Shown: piece by piece, positions 26,688 through 40,331 of the stretch
How the letters are laid out: every line of letters starts with the position of its first letter
How positions within the stretch are numbered: the first letter of the stretch is position 1
Assembly: GCA_954871525.1 (NCBI GenBank)
Contig: OX940866.1
Location: 16,453,001-16,517,000 of the forward strand
Origin: Parietaria judaica
Taxonomy: Eukaryota > Streptophyta > Magnoliopsida > Rosales > Urticaceae
Direction: 5' to 3'
Length of the DNA stretch: 64,000 nucleotides
Made by a program: the position numbers and the translations under genes
The notes under the pieces: model-generated
What the model saw: the letters and a program-made list of their open reading frames with translations, nothing else
What the model was told of the DNA's origin: nothing
Database searches by the model: none

Positions 26688-27495
26688 TTTTTTTACTTCT
26701 AGCGAACAAGTACGCGAAATTAAGCTATTAGAGCCCACATGCCTTAAGACTAAAAAAATGTTTTGTTTTTTTTTTTGGCTCAATACAATAATATAGTATA
26801 TAAAGAAAGCATATGGGAGTAATTTTTATGCTTCGGCACTATTTTGATTTTGAAACGAATTCTTACGCGAAATGAAGCTATAAGAGCCTAATATTCTTTA
26901 AGACTCCAAACTTGTTTGATTTTATGTCCACAATACAAATAATATAGTGTATAAAGAAGGTATATGGAGTAATAGCTATGTTTCAGCACCTTTTTTTCAC
27001 TTCTAGCAAACTCTTACGCGAAATTAATCTATTAGAGCCCAAGATTCCTTAAAACTCCAAACTTGTTTGTTGTTTGTTGTTTGGGCTCAATACAATTTAA
27101 TATAGTATACAAAGAAGGGATATGGAGTAATATCTATGTTTCGGCACCTATTTTGATATTGAACGGAACTCTTACGCGAAACTAAGCTATTAGAGCCCAA
27201 TATTCTTTAAGACTCCAAACTTGTTTGTTTTTTTTTTGCTCAATACAAATAATATAGTGTATAAAGAAGGTATATGGAATAATAGTTAAGTTTCGGCAAC
27301 TTTTTTTACTTCTAGTGAACAAGTACGCGAAATAAGCTATTAGAGCCCACAATGCCTTAAGACTAAAAAAATGATTGTTTTTTTTTTTGGCTCAATACAA
27401 TTAATATAGTATATAAAGAAGGCATATGGAGTAATTTTTATGCTTCGGCACCTATTTTGATTTTGACGATCTCTTACGCGAAATGAAGCTATAAG
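25900..27495 (+). other. Indel-rich array end beside the gap
   Basis: About twenty single-base departures from the otherwise steady consensus lie in 1.6 kb. Examples are CGCGAATTAAG near 26033, ATTAAGCCC near 26045, CACAATTGCC near 26139, CGGCACTATT near 26236 and 26836, GGATATGAGTAAT near 26507, CTCCAACTTG near 26602, CCCACATGCC near 26735, GGGAGTAAT near 26815, GAAACGAATTC near 26853, GAACGGAAC near 27162, and a duplicated TGTTTGT near 27067. Most are homopolymer-type errors. I read this as an unpolished contig end, with real decay as the alternative. Confidence 0.8.
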
Positions 27496-27695
27496 NNNNN
27501 NNNNNNNNNNNNNNNNNNNNNNNNNNNNNNNNNNNNNNNNNNNNNNNNNNNNNNNNNNNNNNNNNNNNNNNNNNNNNNNNNNNNNNNNNNNNNNNNNNNN
27601 NNNNNNNNNNNNNNNNNNNNNNNNNNNNNNNNNNNNNNNNNNNNNNNNNNNNNNNNNNNNNNNNNNNNNNNNNNNNNNNNNNNNNNNNNNNNNNN
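27496..27695. other. Assembly gap, 200 N
   Basis: A run of exactly 200 N separates the two arrays. The left flank stops inside an M2 monomer on + and the right flank begins near the end of an M4 monomer on -, so both arrays point their M4 side at the gap. A round number such as 200 is typical of a placeholder inserted by scaffolding software and not of a measured distance. The real sequence, length and even adjacency are therefore unknown. Confidence 0.97.
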
Positions 27696-29799
27696 TATTA
27701 TTCCATATACCTTCTTTATACACTATATTATTTGTATTGAGCCAATAAAAAACAAACAAGTTTGGAGTCTTAAAGAATATTGGGCTCTAATAGCTTAGTT
27801 TCGCGTAAGAGTTCGTTCAATATCAAAATAGGTGCCGAAACATAGATATTACTCCATATCCCTTCTTTATATACTATATTAATTGTATTGAGCCCAAACA
27901 ACAAACAAGTTTGGAGTTTTAAGGAATCTTGGGCTCTAATAGATTAATTTCGCGTAAGAGTTTGCTAGAAGTGAAAAAAAGGTGCCGAAACATAGCAATT
28001 ATTCCATATACCTTCTTTATACACTATATTATTTGTATTGTGGACATAAAATCAAAAAAGTTTGGAGTCTTATAGAATATTAGGCTCTTATAGCTTCATT
28101 TCGCGTAAGAGATCGTTCAAAATCAAAATAGGTGCCGAAGCATAAAAATTACTCCATATGCCGTCTTTATATACTATATTAATTGTATTGAACCAAAAAA
28201 AAAAAAACATTTTTTAGTCTTAAGGCATTGTGGGCTCTAATAGCTTAATTTCGCGTACTTGTTCGCTAGAAGTAAAAAAAGTTACCGAAACTTAACTATT
28301 ATTCCATATACCTTCTTTATACACTATATTATTTGTATTGAGCCAATAAAAAACAAACAAGTTTGGAGTCTTAAAGAATATTGGGCTCTAATAGCTTAGT
28401 TTCGCGTAAGAGTTCGTTCAATATCAAAATAGGTGCCGAAACATAGATATTACTCCATATCCCTTCTTTATATACTATATTAATTGTATTGAGCCCAAAC
28501 AACAAACAAGTTTGGAGTTTTAAGGAATCTTGGGCTCTAATAGATTAATTTCGCGTAAGAGTTTGCTAGAAGTGAAAAAAAGGTGCCGAAACATAGCTAT
28601 TATTCCATATACCTTCTTTATACACTATATTATTTGTATTGTGGACATAAAATCAAACAAGTTTGGAGTCTTAAAGAATATTAGGCTCTTATAGCTTCAT
28701 TTCGCGTAAGAGATCGTTCAAAATCAAAATAGGTGCCGAAGCATAAAAATTACTCCATATGCCTTCTTTATATACTATATTAATTGTATTGAGCAAAAAA
28801 AAAAACAAACATTTTTTAGTCTTAAGGCATTGTGGGCTCTAATAGCTTAATTTCGCGTACTTGTTCGCTAGAAGTAAAAAAAGTTGCCGAAACTTAACTA
28901 TTATTCCATATACCTTCTTTATACACTATATTATTTGTATTGAGCCAAAAAAAAACAAACAAGTTTGGAGTCTTAAAGAATATTGGGCTCTAATAGCTTA
29001 GTTTCGCGTAAGAGTTCGTTCAATATCAAAATAGGTGCCGAAACATAGATATTACTCCATATCCCTTCTTTATATACTATATTAATTGTATTGAGCCCAA
29101 ACGACAAACAAGTTTGGAGTTTTAAGGAATCTTGGGCTCTAATAGATTAATTTCGTGTAAGAGTTTGCTAGAAGTGAAAAAAAGGTGCCGAAACATAGCT
29201 ATTATTCCATATACCTTCTTTATACACTATATTATTTGTATTGTGGACATAAAATCAAAAAAGTTTGGAGTCTTAAAGAATATTAGGCTCTTATAGCTTC
29301 ATTTCGCGTAAGAGATCGTTCAAAATCAAAATAGGTGCCGAAGCATAAAAATTACTCCATATGCCTTCTTTATATACTATATTAATTGTATTGAACAAAA
29401 AAAAACAAACATTTTTTAGTCTTAAGGCATTGTGGGCTCTAATAGCTTAATTTCGCGTACTTGTTCGCTAGAAGTAAAAAAAGTTGCCGAAACTTAACTA
29501 TTATTCCATATACCTTCTTTATACACTATATTATTTGTATTGAGCCAATAAAAAACAAACAAGTTTGGAGTCTTAAAGAATATTGGGCTCTAATAGCTTA
29601 GTTTCGCGTAAGAGTTCGTTCAATATCAAAATAGGTGCCGAAACATAGATATTACTCCATATCCCTTCTTTATATACTATATTAATTGTATTGAGCCCAA
29701 ACGACAAACAAGTTTGGAGTTTTAAGGAATCTTGGGCTCTAATAGATTAATTTCGTGTAAGAGTTTGCTAGAAGTGAAAAAAAGGTGCCGAAACATAGC

Positions 29800-32700
29800 A
29801 ATTATTCCATACACCTTCTTTATACACTATATTATTTGTATTGTGGACATAAAATCAAAAAAGTTTGGAGTCTTAAAGAATATTAGGCTCTTATAGCTTC
29901 ATTTCACGTAAGAGATCGTTCAAATCAAAATAGGTGCCGAAGCATAAAAATTACTCCATATGCCGTCTTTATATACTATATTAATTGTATTGAACCAAAA
30001 AAAACAAACATTTTTTAGTCTTAAGGCATTGTGGGCTCTAATAGCTTAATTTCGCGTACTTGTTCGCTAGAAGTAAAAAAAGTTACCGAAACTTAACTAT
30101 TATTCCATATACCTTCTTTATACACTATATTATTTGTATTGAGCCAATAAAAAACAAACAAGTTTGGAGTCTTAAAGAATATTGGGCTCTAATAGCTTAG
30201 TTTCGCGTAAGAGTTCGTTCAATATCAAAATAGGTGCCGAAACATAGATATTACTCCATATCCCTTCTTTATATACTATATTAATTGTATTGAGCCCAAA
30301 CGACAAACAAGTTTGGAGTTTTAAGGAATCTTGGGCTCTAATAGATTAATTTCGCGTAAGAGTTTGCTAGAAGTGAAAAAAAGGTGCCGAAACATAGCAA
30401 TTATTCCATACACCTTCTTTATACACTATATTATTTGTATTGTGGACATAAAATCAAAAAAGTTTGGAGTCTTAAAGAATATTAGGCTCTTATAGCTTCA
30501 TTTCGCGTAAGAGATCGTTCAAAATCAAAATAGGTGCCGAAGCATAAAAATTACTCCATATGCCGTCTTTATATACTATATTAATTGTATTGAACCAAAA
30601 AAAACAAACATTTTTTAGTCTTAAGGCATTGTGGGCTCTAATAGCTTAATTTCGCGTACTTGTTCGCTAGAAGTAAAAAAAGTTACCGAAACTTAACTAT
30701 TATTCCATATACCTTCTTTATAAACTATATTATTTGTATTGAGCCAATAAAAAACAAACAAGTTTGGAGTCTTAAAGAATATTGGGCTCTAATAGCTTAG
30801 TTTCGCGTAAGAGTTCGTTCAATATCAAAATAGGTGCCGAAACATAGATATTACTCCATATCCCTTCTTTATATACTATATTAATTGTATTGAGCCCAAA
30901 CGACAAACAAGTTTGGAGTTTTAAGGAATCTTGGGCTCTAATAGATTAATTTCGCGTAAGAGTTTGCTAGAAGTGAAAAAAAGGTGCCGAAACATAGCAA
31001 TTATTCCATACACCTTCTTTATACACTATATTATTTGTATTGTGGACATAAAATCAAAAAAGTTTGGAGTCTTAAAGAATATTAGGCTCTTATAGCTTCA
31101 TTTCACGTAAGAGATCGTTCAAAATCAAAATAGGTGCCGAAGCATAAAAATTACTCCATATGCCGTCTTTATATACTATATTAATTGTATTGAACCAAAA
31201 AAAACAAACATTTTTTAGTCTTAAGGCATTGTGGGCTCTAATAGCTTAATTTCGCGTACTTGTTCGCTAGAAGTAAAAAACGTTACCGAAACTTAACTAT
31301 TATTCCATATACCTTCTTTATACACTATATTATTTGTATTGAGCCAATAAAAAACAAACAAGTTTGGAGTCTTAAAGAATATTGGGCTCTAATAGCTTAG
31401 TTTCGCGTAAGAGTTCGTTCAATATCAAAATAGGTGCCGAAACATAGATATTACTCCATATCCCTTCTTTATATACTATATTAATTGTATTGAGCCCAAA
31501 CGACAAACAAGTTTGGAGTTTTAAGGAATCTTGGGCTCTAATAGATTAATTTCGCGTAAGAGTTTGCTAGAAGTGAAAAAAAGGTGCCGAAACATAGCAA
31601 TTATTCCATACACCTTCTTTATACACTATATTATTTGTATTGTGGACATAAAATCAAAAAAGTTTGGAGTCTTAAAGAATATTAGGCTCTTATAGCTTCA
31701 TTTCGCGTAAGAGATCGTTCAAAATCAAAATAGGTGCCGAAGCATAAAAATTACTCCATATGCCGTCTTTATATACTATATTAATTGTATTGAACCAAAA
31801 AAAACAAACATTTTTTAGTCTTAAGGCATTGTGGGCTCTAATAGCTTAATTTCGCGTACTTGTTCGCTAGAAGTAAAAAAAGTTACCGAAACTTAACTAT
31901 TATTCCATATACCTTCTTTATAAACTATATTATTTGTATTGAGCCAATAAAAAACAAACAAGTTTGGAGTCTTAAAGAATATTGGGCTCTAATAGCTTAG
32001 TTTCGCGTAAGAGTTCGTTCAATATCAAAATAGGTGCCGAAACATAGATATTACTCCATATCCCTTCTTTATATACTATATTAATTGTATTGAGCCCAAA
32101 CGACAAACAAGTTTGGAGTTTTAAGGAATCTTGGGCTCTAATAGATTAATTTCGCGTAAGAGTTTGCTAGAAGTGAAAAAAAGGTGCCGAAACATAGCAA
32201 TTATTCCATACACCTTCTTTATACACTATATTATTTGTATTGTGGACATAAAATCAAAAAAGTTTGGAGTCTTAAAGAATATTAGGCTCTTATAGCTTCA
32301 TTTCGCGTAAGAGATCGTTCAAAATCAAAATAGGTGCCGAAGCATAAAAATTACTCCATATGCCGTCTTTATATACTATATTAATTGTATTGAACCAAAA
32401 AAAACAAACATTTTTTAGTCTTAAGGCATTGTGGGCTCTAATAGCTTAATTTCGCGTACTTGTTCGCTAGAAGTAAAAAAAGTTACCGAAACTTAACTAT
32501 TATTCCATATACCTTCTTTATAAACTATATTATTTGTATTGAGCCAAAAAAAAACAAACAAGTTTGGAGTCTTAAAGAATATTGGGCTCTAATAGCTTAG
32601 TTTCGCGTAAGAGTTCGTTCAATATCAAAATAGGTGCCGAAACATAGATATTACTCCATATCCCTTCTTTATATACTATATTAATTGTATTGAGCCCAAA

Positions 32701-33100
32701 CGACAAACAAGTTTGGAGTTTTAAGGAATCTTGGGCTCTAATAGATTAATTTCGCGTAAGAGTTTGCTAGAAGTGAAAAAAAGGTGCCGAAACATAGCAA
32801 TTATTCCATACACCTTCTTTATACACTATATTATTTGTATTGTGGACATAAAATCAAAAAAGTTTGGAGTCTTAAAGAATATTAGGCTCTTATAGCTTCA
32901 TTTCGCGTAAGAGATCGTTCAAAATCAAAATAGGTGCCGAAGCATAAAAATTACTCCATATGCCGTCTTTATATACTATATTAATTGTATTGAACCAAAA
33001 AAAACAAACATTTTTTAGTCTTAAGGCATTGTGGGCTCTAATAGCTTAATTTCGCGTACTTGTTCGCTAGAAGTAAAAAAAGTTACCGAAACTTATATAT
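29800..33100 (-). repeat. Very similar HOR run sharing CATACACC variant
   Basis: Consecutive HORs carry TTCCATACACC instead of TTCCATATACC in M2 (near 29811, 30411, 31011, 31611, 32211 and 32811), again at 34611, 35211 and 35811, and only sporadically later (54411, 59811). Three also have TTTATAAACTAT (near 30718, 31918 and 32518). This looks like a recent local expansion. Confidence 0.8.
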
Positions 33101-36100
33101 TATTCCATATACCTTCTTTATACACTATATTATTTGTATTGAGCCAATAAAAAACAAACAAGTTTGGAGTCTTAAAGAATATTGGGCTCTAATAGCTTAG
33201 TTTCGCGTAAGAGTTCGTTCAATATCAAAATAGGTGCCGAAACATAGATATTACTCCATATCCCTTCTTTATATACTATATTAATTGTATTGAGCCCAAA
33301 CAACAAACAAGTTTGGAGTTTTAAGGAATCTTGGGCTCTAATAGATTAATTTCATGTAAGAGTTTGCTAGAAGTGAAAAAAAGGTGCCGAAACATAGCAA
33401 TTATTCCATATACCTTCTTTATACACTATATTATTTGTATTGTGGACATAAAATCAAAAAAGTTTGGAGTCTTAAAGAATATTAGGCTCTTATAGCTTCA
33501 TTTCGCGTAAGAGATCGTTCAAAATCAAAATAGGTGCCGAAGCATAAAAATTACTCCATATGCCGTCTTTATATACTATATTAATTGTATTGAACCAAAA
33601 AAAAAAAAACATTTTTTAGTCTTAAGGCATTGTGGGCTCTAATAGCTTAATTTCGCGTACTTGTTCGCTAGAAGTAAAAAAAGTTACCGAAACTTAACTA
33701 TTATTCGATATACCTTCTTTATACACTATATTATTTGTATTGAGCCAATAAAAAACAAACAAGTTTGGAGTCTTAAAGAATATTGGGCTCGAATAGCTTA
33801 GTTTCGCGTAAGAGTTCGTTCAATATCAAAATAGGTGCCGAAACATAGATATTACTCCATATCCCTTCTTTATATACTATATTAATTGTATTGAGCCCAA
33901 ACAACAAACAAGTTTGGAGTTTTAAGGAATCTTGGGCTCTAATAGATTAATTTCGCGTAAGAGTTTGCTAGAAGTGAAAAAAAGGTGCCGAAACATAGCT
34001 ATTATTCCATATACCTTCTTTATACACTATATTATTTGTATTGTGGACATAAAATCAAAAAAGTTTGGAGTCTTAAAGAATATTAGGCTCTTATAGCTTC
34101 ATTTCGCGTAAGAGATCGTTCAAAATCAAAATAGGTGCCGAAGCATAAAAATTACTCCATATGCCTTCTTTATATACTATATTAATTGTATTGAACAAAA
34201 AAAAACAAACATTTTTTAGTCTTAAGGCATTGTGGGCTCTAATAGCTTAATTTCGCGTACTTGTTCGCTAGAAGTAAAAAAAGTTGCCGAAACTTAACTA
34301 TTATTCCATATACCTTCTTTATACACTATATTATTTGTATTGAGCCAATAAAAAACAAACAAGTTTGGAGTCTTAAAGAATATTGGGCTCTAATAGCTTA
34401 GTTTCGCGTAAGAGTTCGTTCAATATCAAAATAGGTGCCGAAACATAGATATTACTCCATATCCCTTCTTTATATACTATATTAATTGTATTGAGCCCAA
34501 ACGACAAACAAGTTTGGAGTTTTAGGAATCTTGGGCTCTAATAGATTAATTTCGCGTAGGAGTTTGCTAGAAGTGAAAAAAAGGTGCCGAAACATAGCAA
34601 TTATTCCATACACCTTCTTTATACACTATATTATTTGTATTGTGGACATAAAATCATAAAAGTTTGGAGTCTTAAAGAATATTAGGCTCTTATAGCTTCA
34701 TTTCACGTAAGAGATCGTTCAAAATCAAAATAGGTGCCGAAGCATAAAAATTACTCCATATGCCGTCTTTATATACTATATTAATTGTATTGAACCAAAA
34801 AAAACAAACATTTTTTAGTCTTAAGGCATTGTGGGCTCTAATAGCTTAATTTCGCGTACTTGTTCGCTAGAAGTAAAAAAAGTTACCGAAACTTAACTAT
34901 TATTCCATATACCTTCTTTATACACTATATTATTTGTATTGAGCCAATAAAAAACAAACAAGTTTGGAGTCTTAAAGAATATTGGGCTCTAATAGCTTAG
35001 TTTCGCGTAAGAGTTCGTTCAATATCAAAATAGGTGCCGAAACATAGATATTACTCCATATCCCTTCTTTATATACTATATTAATTGTATTGAGCCCAAA
35101 CGACAAACAAGTTTGGAGTTTTAAGGAATCTTGGGCTCTAATAGATTAATTTCGCGTAAGAGTTTGCTAGAAGTGAAAAAAAGGTGCCGAAACATAGCAA
35201 TTATTCCATACACCTTCTTTATACACTATATTATTTGTATTGTGGACATAAAATCAAAAAAGTTTGGAGTCTTAAAGAATATTAGGCTCTTATAGCTTCA
35301 TTTCGCGTAAGAGATCGTTCAAAATCAAAATAGGTGCCGAAGCATAAAAATTACTCCATATGCCGTCTTTATATACTATATTAATTGTATTGAACCAAAA
35401 AAAACAAACATTTTTTAGTCTTAAGGCATTGTGGGCTCTAATAGCTTAATTTCGCGTACTTGTTCGCTAGAAGTAAAAAAAGTTACCGAAACTTAACTAT
35501 TATTCCATATACCTTCTTTATACACTATATTATTTGTATTGAGCCAATAAAAAACAAACAAGTTTGGAGTCTTAAAGAATATTGGGCTCTAATAGCTTAG
35601 TTTCGCGTAAGAGTTCGTTCAATATCAAAATAGGTGCCGAAACATAGATATTACTCCATATCCCTTCTTTATATACTATATTAATTGTATTGAGCCCAAA
35701 CGACAAACAAGTTTGGAGTTTTAAGGAATCTTGGGCTCTAATAGATTAATTTCGCGTAAGAGTTTGCTAGAAGTGAAAAAAAGGTGCCGAAACATAGCAA
35801 TTATTCCATACACCTTCTTTATACACTATATTATTTGTATTGTGGACATAAAATCAAAAAAGTTTGGAGTCTTAAAGAATATTAGGCTCTTATAGCTTCA
35901 TTTCGCGTAAGAGATCGTTCAAAATCAAAATAGGTGCCGAAGCATAAAAATTACTCCATATGCCGTCTTTATATACTATATTAATTGTATTGAACCAAAA
36001 AAAACAAACATTTTTTAGTCTTAAGGCATTGTGGGCTCTAATAGCTTAATTTCGCGTACTTGTTCGCTAGAAGTAAAAAAAGTTACCGAAACTTAACTAT

Positions 36101-39100
36101 TATTCCATATACCTTCTTTATACACTATATTATTTGTATTGAGCCAATAAAAAACAAACAAGTTTGGAGTCTTAAAGAATATTGGGCTCTAATAGCTTAG
36201 TTTCGCGTAAGAGTTCGTTCAATATCAAAATAGGTGCCGAAACATAGATATTACTCCATATCCCTTCTTTATATACTATATTAATTGTATTGAGCCCAAA
36301 CAACAAACAAGTTTGGAGTTTTAAGGAATCTTGGGCTCTAATAGATTAATTTCGCGTATGAGTTTGCTAGAAGTGAAAAAAAGGTGCCGAAACATAGCTA
36401 TTATTCCATATACCTTCTTTATACACTATATTATTTGTATTGTGGACATAAAATCAAACAAGTTTGGAGTCTTAAAGAATATTAGGCTCTTATAGCTTCA
36501 TTTCGCGTAAGAGATCGTTCAAAATCAAAATAGGTGCCGAAGCATAAAAATTACTCCATATGCCTTCTTTATATACTATATTAATTGTATTGAACAAAAA
36601 AAAACAAACATTTTTTAGTCTTAAGGCATTGTGGGCTCTAATAGCTTAATTTCGCGTACTTGTTCGCTAGAAGTAAAAAAAGTTGCCGAAACTTAACTAT
36701 TATTCCATATACCTTCTTTATACACTATATTATTTGTATTGAGCCAATAAAAAACAAACAAGTTTGGAGTCTTAAAGAATATTGGGCTCTAATAGCTTAG
36801 TTTCGCGTAAGAGTTCGTTCAATATCAAAATAGGTGCCGAAACATAGATATTACTCCATATCCCTTCTTTATATACTATATTAATTGTATTGAGCCCAAA
36901 CGACAAACAAGTTTGGAGTTTTAAGGAATCTTGGGCTCTAATAGATTAATTTCGCGTAAGAGTTTGCTAGAAGTGAAAAAAAGGTGCCGAAACATAGCTA
37001 TTATTCCATATACCTTCTTTATACACTATATTATTTGTATTGTGGACATAAAATCAAACAAGTTTGGAGTCTTAAAGAATATTAGGCTCTTATAGCTTCA
37101 TTTCGCGTAAGAGATCGTTCAAAATCAAAATAGGTGCCGAAGCATAAAAATTACTCCATATGCCTTCTTTATATACTATATTAATTGTATTGAACAAAAA
37201 AAAACAAACATTTTTTAGTCTTAAGGCATTGTGGGCTCTAATAGCTTAATTTCGCGTACTTGTTCGCTAGAAGTAAAAAAAGTTACCGAAACTTAACTAT
37301 TATTCCATATACCTTCTTTATACACTATATTATTTGTATTGAGCCAATAAAAAACAAACAAGTTTGGAGTCTTAAAGAATATTGGGCTCTAATAGCTTAG
37401 TTTCGCGTAAGAGTTCGTTCAATATCAAAATAGGTGCCGAAACATAGATATTACTCCATATCCCTTCTTTATATACTATATTAATTGTATTGAGCCCAAA
37501 CGACAAACAAGTTTGGAGTTTTAAGGAATCTTGGGCTCTAATAGATTAATTTCGCGTAAGAGTTTGCTAGAAGTGAAAAAAAGGTGCCGAAACATAGCAA
37601 TTATTCCATATACCTTCTTTATACACTATATTATTTGTATTGTGGACATAAAATCAAAAAAGTTTGGAGTCTTAAAGAATATTAGGCTCTTATAGCTTCA
37701 TTTCGCGTAAAGAGATCGTTCAAAATCAAAATAGGTGCCGAAGCATAAAAATTACTCCATATGCCGTCTTTATATACTATATTAATTGTATTGAACCAAA
37801 AAAAACAAACATTTTTTAGTCTTAAGGCATTGTGGGCTCTAATAGCTTAATTTCGCGTACTTGTTCGCTAGAAGTAAAAAAAGTTACCGAAACTTAACTA
37901 TTATTCCATATACCTTCTTTATACACTATATTATTTGTATTGAGCCAAAAAAAAACAAACAAGTTTGGAGTCTTAAAGAATATTGGGCTCTAATAGCTTA
38001 GTTTCGCGTAAGAGTTCGTTCAATATCAAAATAGGTGCCGAAACATAGATATTACTCCATATCCCTTCTTTATATACTATATTAATTGTATTGAGCCCAA
38101 ACGACAAACAAGTTTGGAGTTTTAAGGAATCTTGGGCTCTAATAGATTAATTTCGCGTAAGAGTTTGCTAGAAGTGAAAAAAAGGTGCCGAAACATAGCA
38201 ATTATTCCATATACCTTCTTTATACACTATATTATTTGTATTGTGGACATAAAATCAAACAAGTTTGGAGTCTTAAAGAATATTAGGCTCTTATAGCTTC
38301 ATTTCGCGTAAGAGATCGTTCAAAATCAAAATAGGTGCCGAAGCATAAAAATTACTCCATATGCCTTCTTTATATACTATATTAATTGTATTGAAAAAAA
38401 AAAACAAACATTTTTTAGTCTTAAGGCATTGTGGGCTCTAATAGCTTAATTTCGCGTACTTGTTCGCTAGAAGTAAAAAAAGTTGCCGAAACTTAACTAT
38501 TATTCCATATACCTTCTTTATACACTATATTATTTGTATTGAGCCAAAAAAAAACAAACAAGTTTGGAGTCTTAAAGAATATTGGGCTCTAATAGCTTAG
38601 TTTCGCGTAAGAGTTCGTTCAATATCAAAATAGGTGCCGAAACATAGATATTACTTCATATCCCTTCTTTATATACTATATTAATTGTATTGAGCCCAAA
38701 CAACAAACAAGTTTGGAGTTTTAAGGAATCTTGGGCTCTAATAGATTAATTTCGCGTAAGAGTTTGCTAGAAGTGAAAAAAAGGTGCCGAAACATAGCTA
38801 TTATTCCATATACCTTCTTTATACACTATATTATTTGTATTGTGGACATAAAATCAAAAAAGTTTGGAGTCTTAAAGAATATTAGGCTCTTATAGCTTCA
38901 TTTCGCGTAAGAGATCGTTCAAAATCAAAATAGGTGCCGAAGCATAAAAATTACTCCATATGCCGTCTTTATATACTATATTAATTGTATTGAACCAAAA
39001 AAAACAAACATTTTTTAGTCTTAAGGCATTGTGGGCTCTAATAGCTTAATTTCGCGTACTTGTTCGCTAGAAGTAAAAAAAGTTACCGAAACTTAACTAT

Positions 39101-40331
39101 TATTCCATATACCTTCTTTATACACTATATTATTTGTATTGAGCCAATAAAAAACAAACAAGTTTAGAGTCTTAAAGAATATTGGGCTCTAATAGCTTAG
39201 TTTCGCGTAAGAGTTCGTTCAATATCAAAATAGGTGCCGAAACATAGATATTACTCCATATCCCTTCTTTATATACTATATTAATTGTATTGAGCCCAAA
39301 CGACAAACAAGTTTGGAGTTTTAAGGAATCTTGGGCTCTAATAGATTAATTTCGCGTAAGAGTTTGCTAGAAGTGAAAAAAAGGTGCCGAAATATAGCAA
39401 TTATTCCATATACCTTCTTTATACACTATATTATTTGTATTGTGGACATAAAATCAAAAAAGTTTGGAGTCTTAAAGAATATTAGGCTCTTATAGCTTCA
39501 TTTCGCGTAAGAGATCGTTCAAAATCAAAATAGGTGCCGAAGCATAAAAATTACTCCATATGCCGTCTTTATATACTATATTAATTGTATTGAACCAAAA
39601 AAAACAAACATTTTTTAGTCTTAAGGCATTGTGGGCTCTAATAGCTTAATTTCGCGTACTTGTTCGCTAGAAGTAAAAAAAGTTACCGAAACTTAACTAT
39701 TATTCCATATACCTTCTTTATACACTATATTATTTGTATTGAGCCAATAAAAAACAAACAAGTTTGGAGTCTTAAAGAATATTGGGCTCTAATAGCTTAG
39801 TTTCGCGTAAGAGTTCGTTCAATATCAAAATAGGTGCCGAAACATAGATATTACTCCATATCCCTTCTTTATATACTATATTAATTGTATTGAGCCCAAA
39901 CGACAAACAAGTTTGGAGTTTTAAGGAATCTTGGGCTCTAATAGATTAATTTCGCGTAAGAGTTTGCTAGAAGTGAAAAAAAGGTGCCGAAACATAGCAA
40001 TTATTCCATATACCTTCTTTATACACTATATTATTTGTATTGTGGACATAAAATCAAAAAAGTTTGGAGTCTTAAAGAATATTAGGCTCTTATAGCTTCA
40101 TTTCGCGTAAGAGATCGTTCAAAATCAAAATAGGTGCCGAAGCATAAAAATTACTCCATATGCCTTCTTTATATACTATATTAATTGTATTGAACAAAAA
40201 AAAACAAACATTTTTTAGTCTTAAGGCATTGTGGGCTCTAATAGCTTAATTTCGCGTACTTGTTCGCTAGAAGTAAAAAAAGTTGCCGAAACTTAACTAT
40301 TATTCCATATACCTTCTTTATACACTATATT

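Larger units (their letters stand above)
1..27495 (+). repeat. Left satellite array, about 45 tetrameric HORs
   Basis: This is an uninterrupted tandem array of a 601-607 bp higher-order repeat made of four ~150 bp monomers in the order M1-M2-M3-M4 on the + strand. The unit is visible directly: a block starting TTCTAGCGAACAAGTACGCG recurs about every 603 bp. Length varies mainly in the T-tract of M1 (about 9 to 17 T) and in M4. Arm-specific states are GAACGAACTC in M2, CGGCAAC at the end of M4, and seven A before ATG in M1. The array contains a 4.22 kb super-unit, 1.2 kb duplications, half-length HORs and a degraded end next to the N gap. It has no coding capacity, since stop codons recur in every frame of each monomer. 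By analogy with other HOR satellites it is probably centromeric or pericentromeric, which is inference. The array is open at the left edge of the window. Confidence 0.98.

Noticed and set aside
27340..27759. Open frame of 139 codons on - across the gap
   Set aside because: About 67 of its codons are N. It joins two oppositely oriented satellite copies through the placeholder gap, so the frame is meaningless.
27300..28100. Inverted-repeat mobile element or viral hairpin at the gap
   Set aside because: Both arms are long tandem arrays that continue to the window edges, with no element ends, target duplications or transposase.
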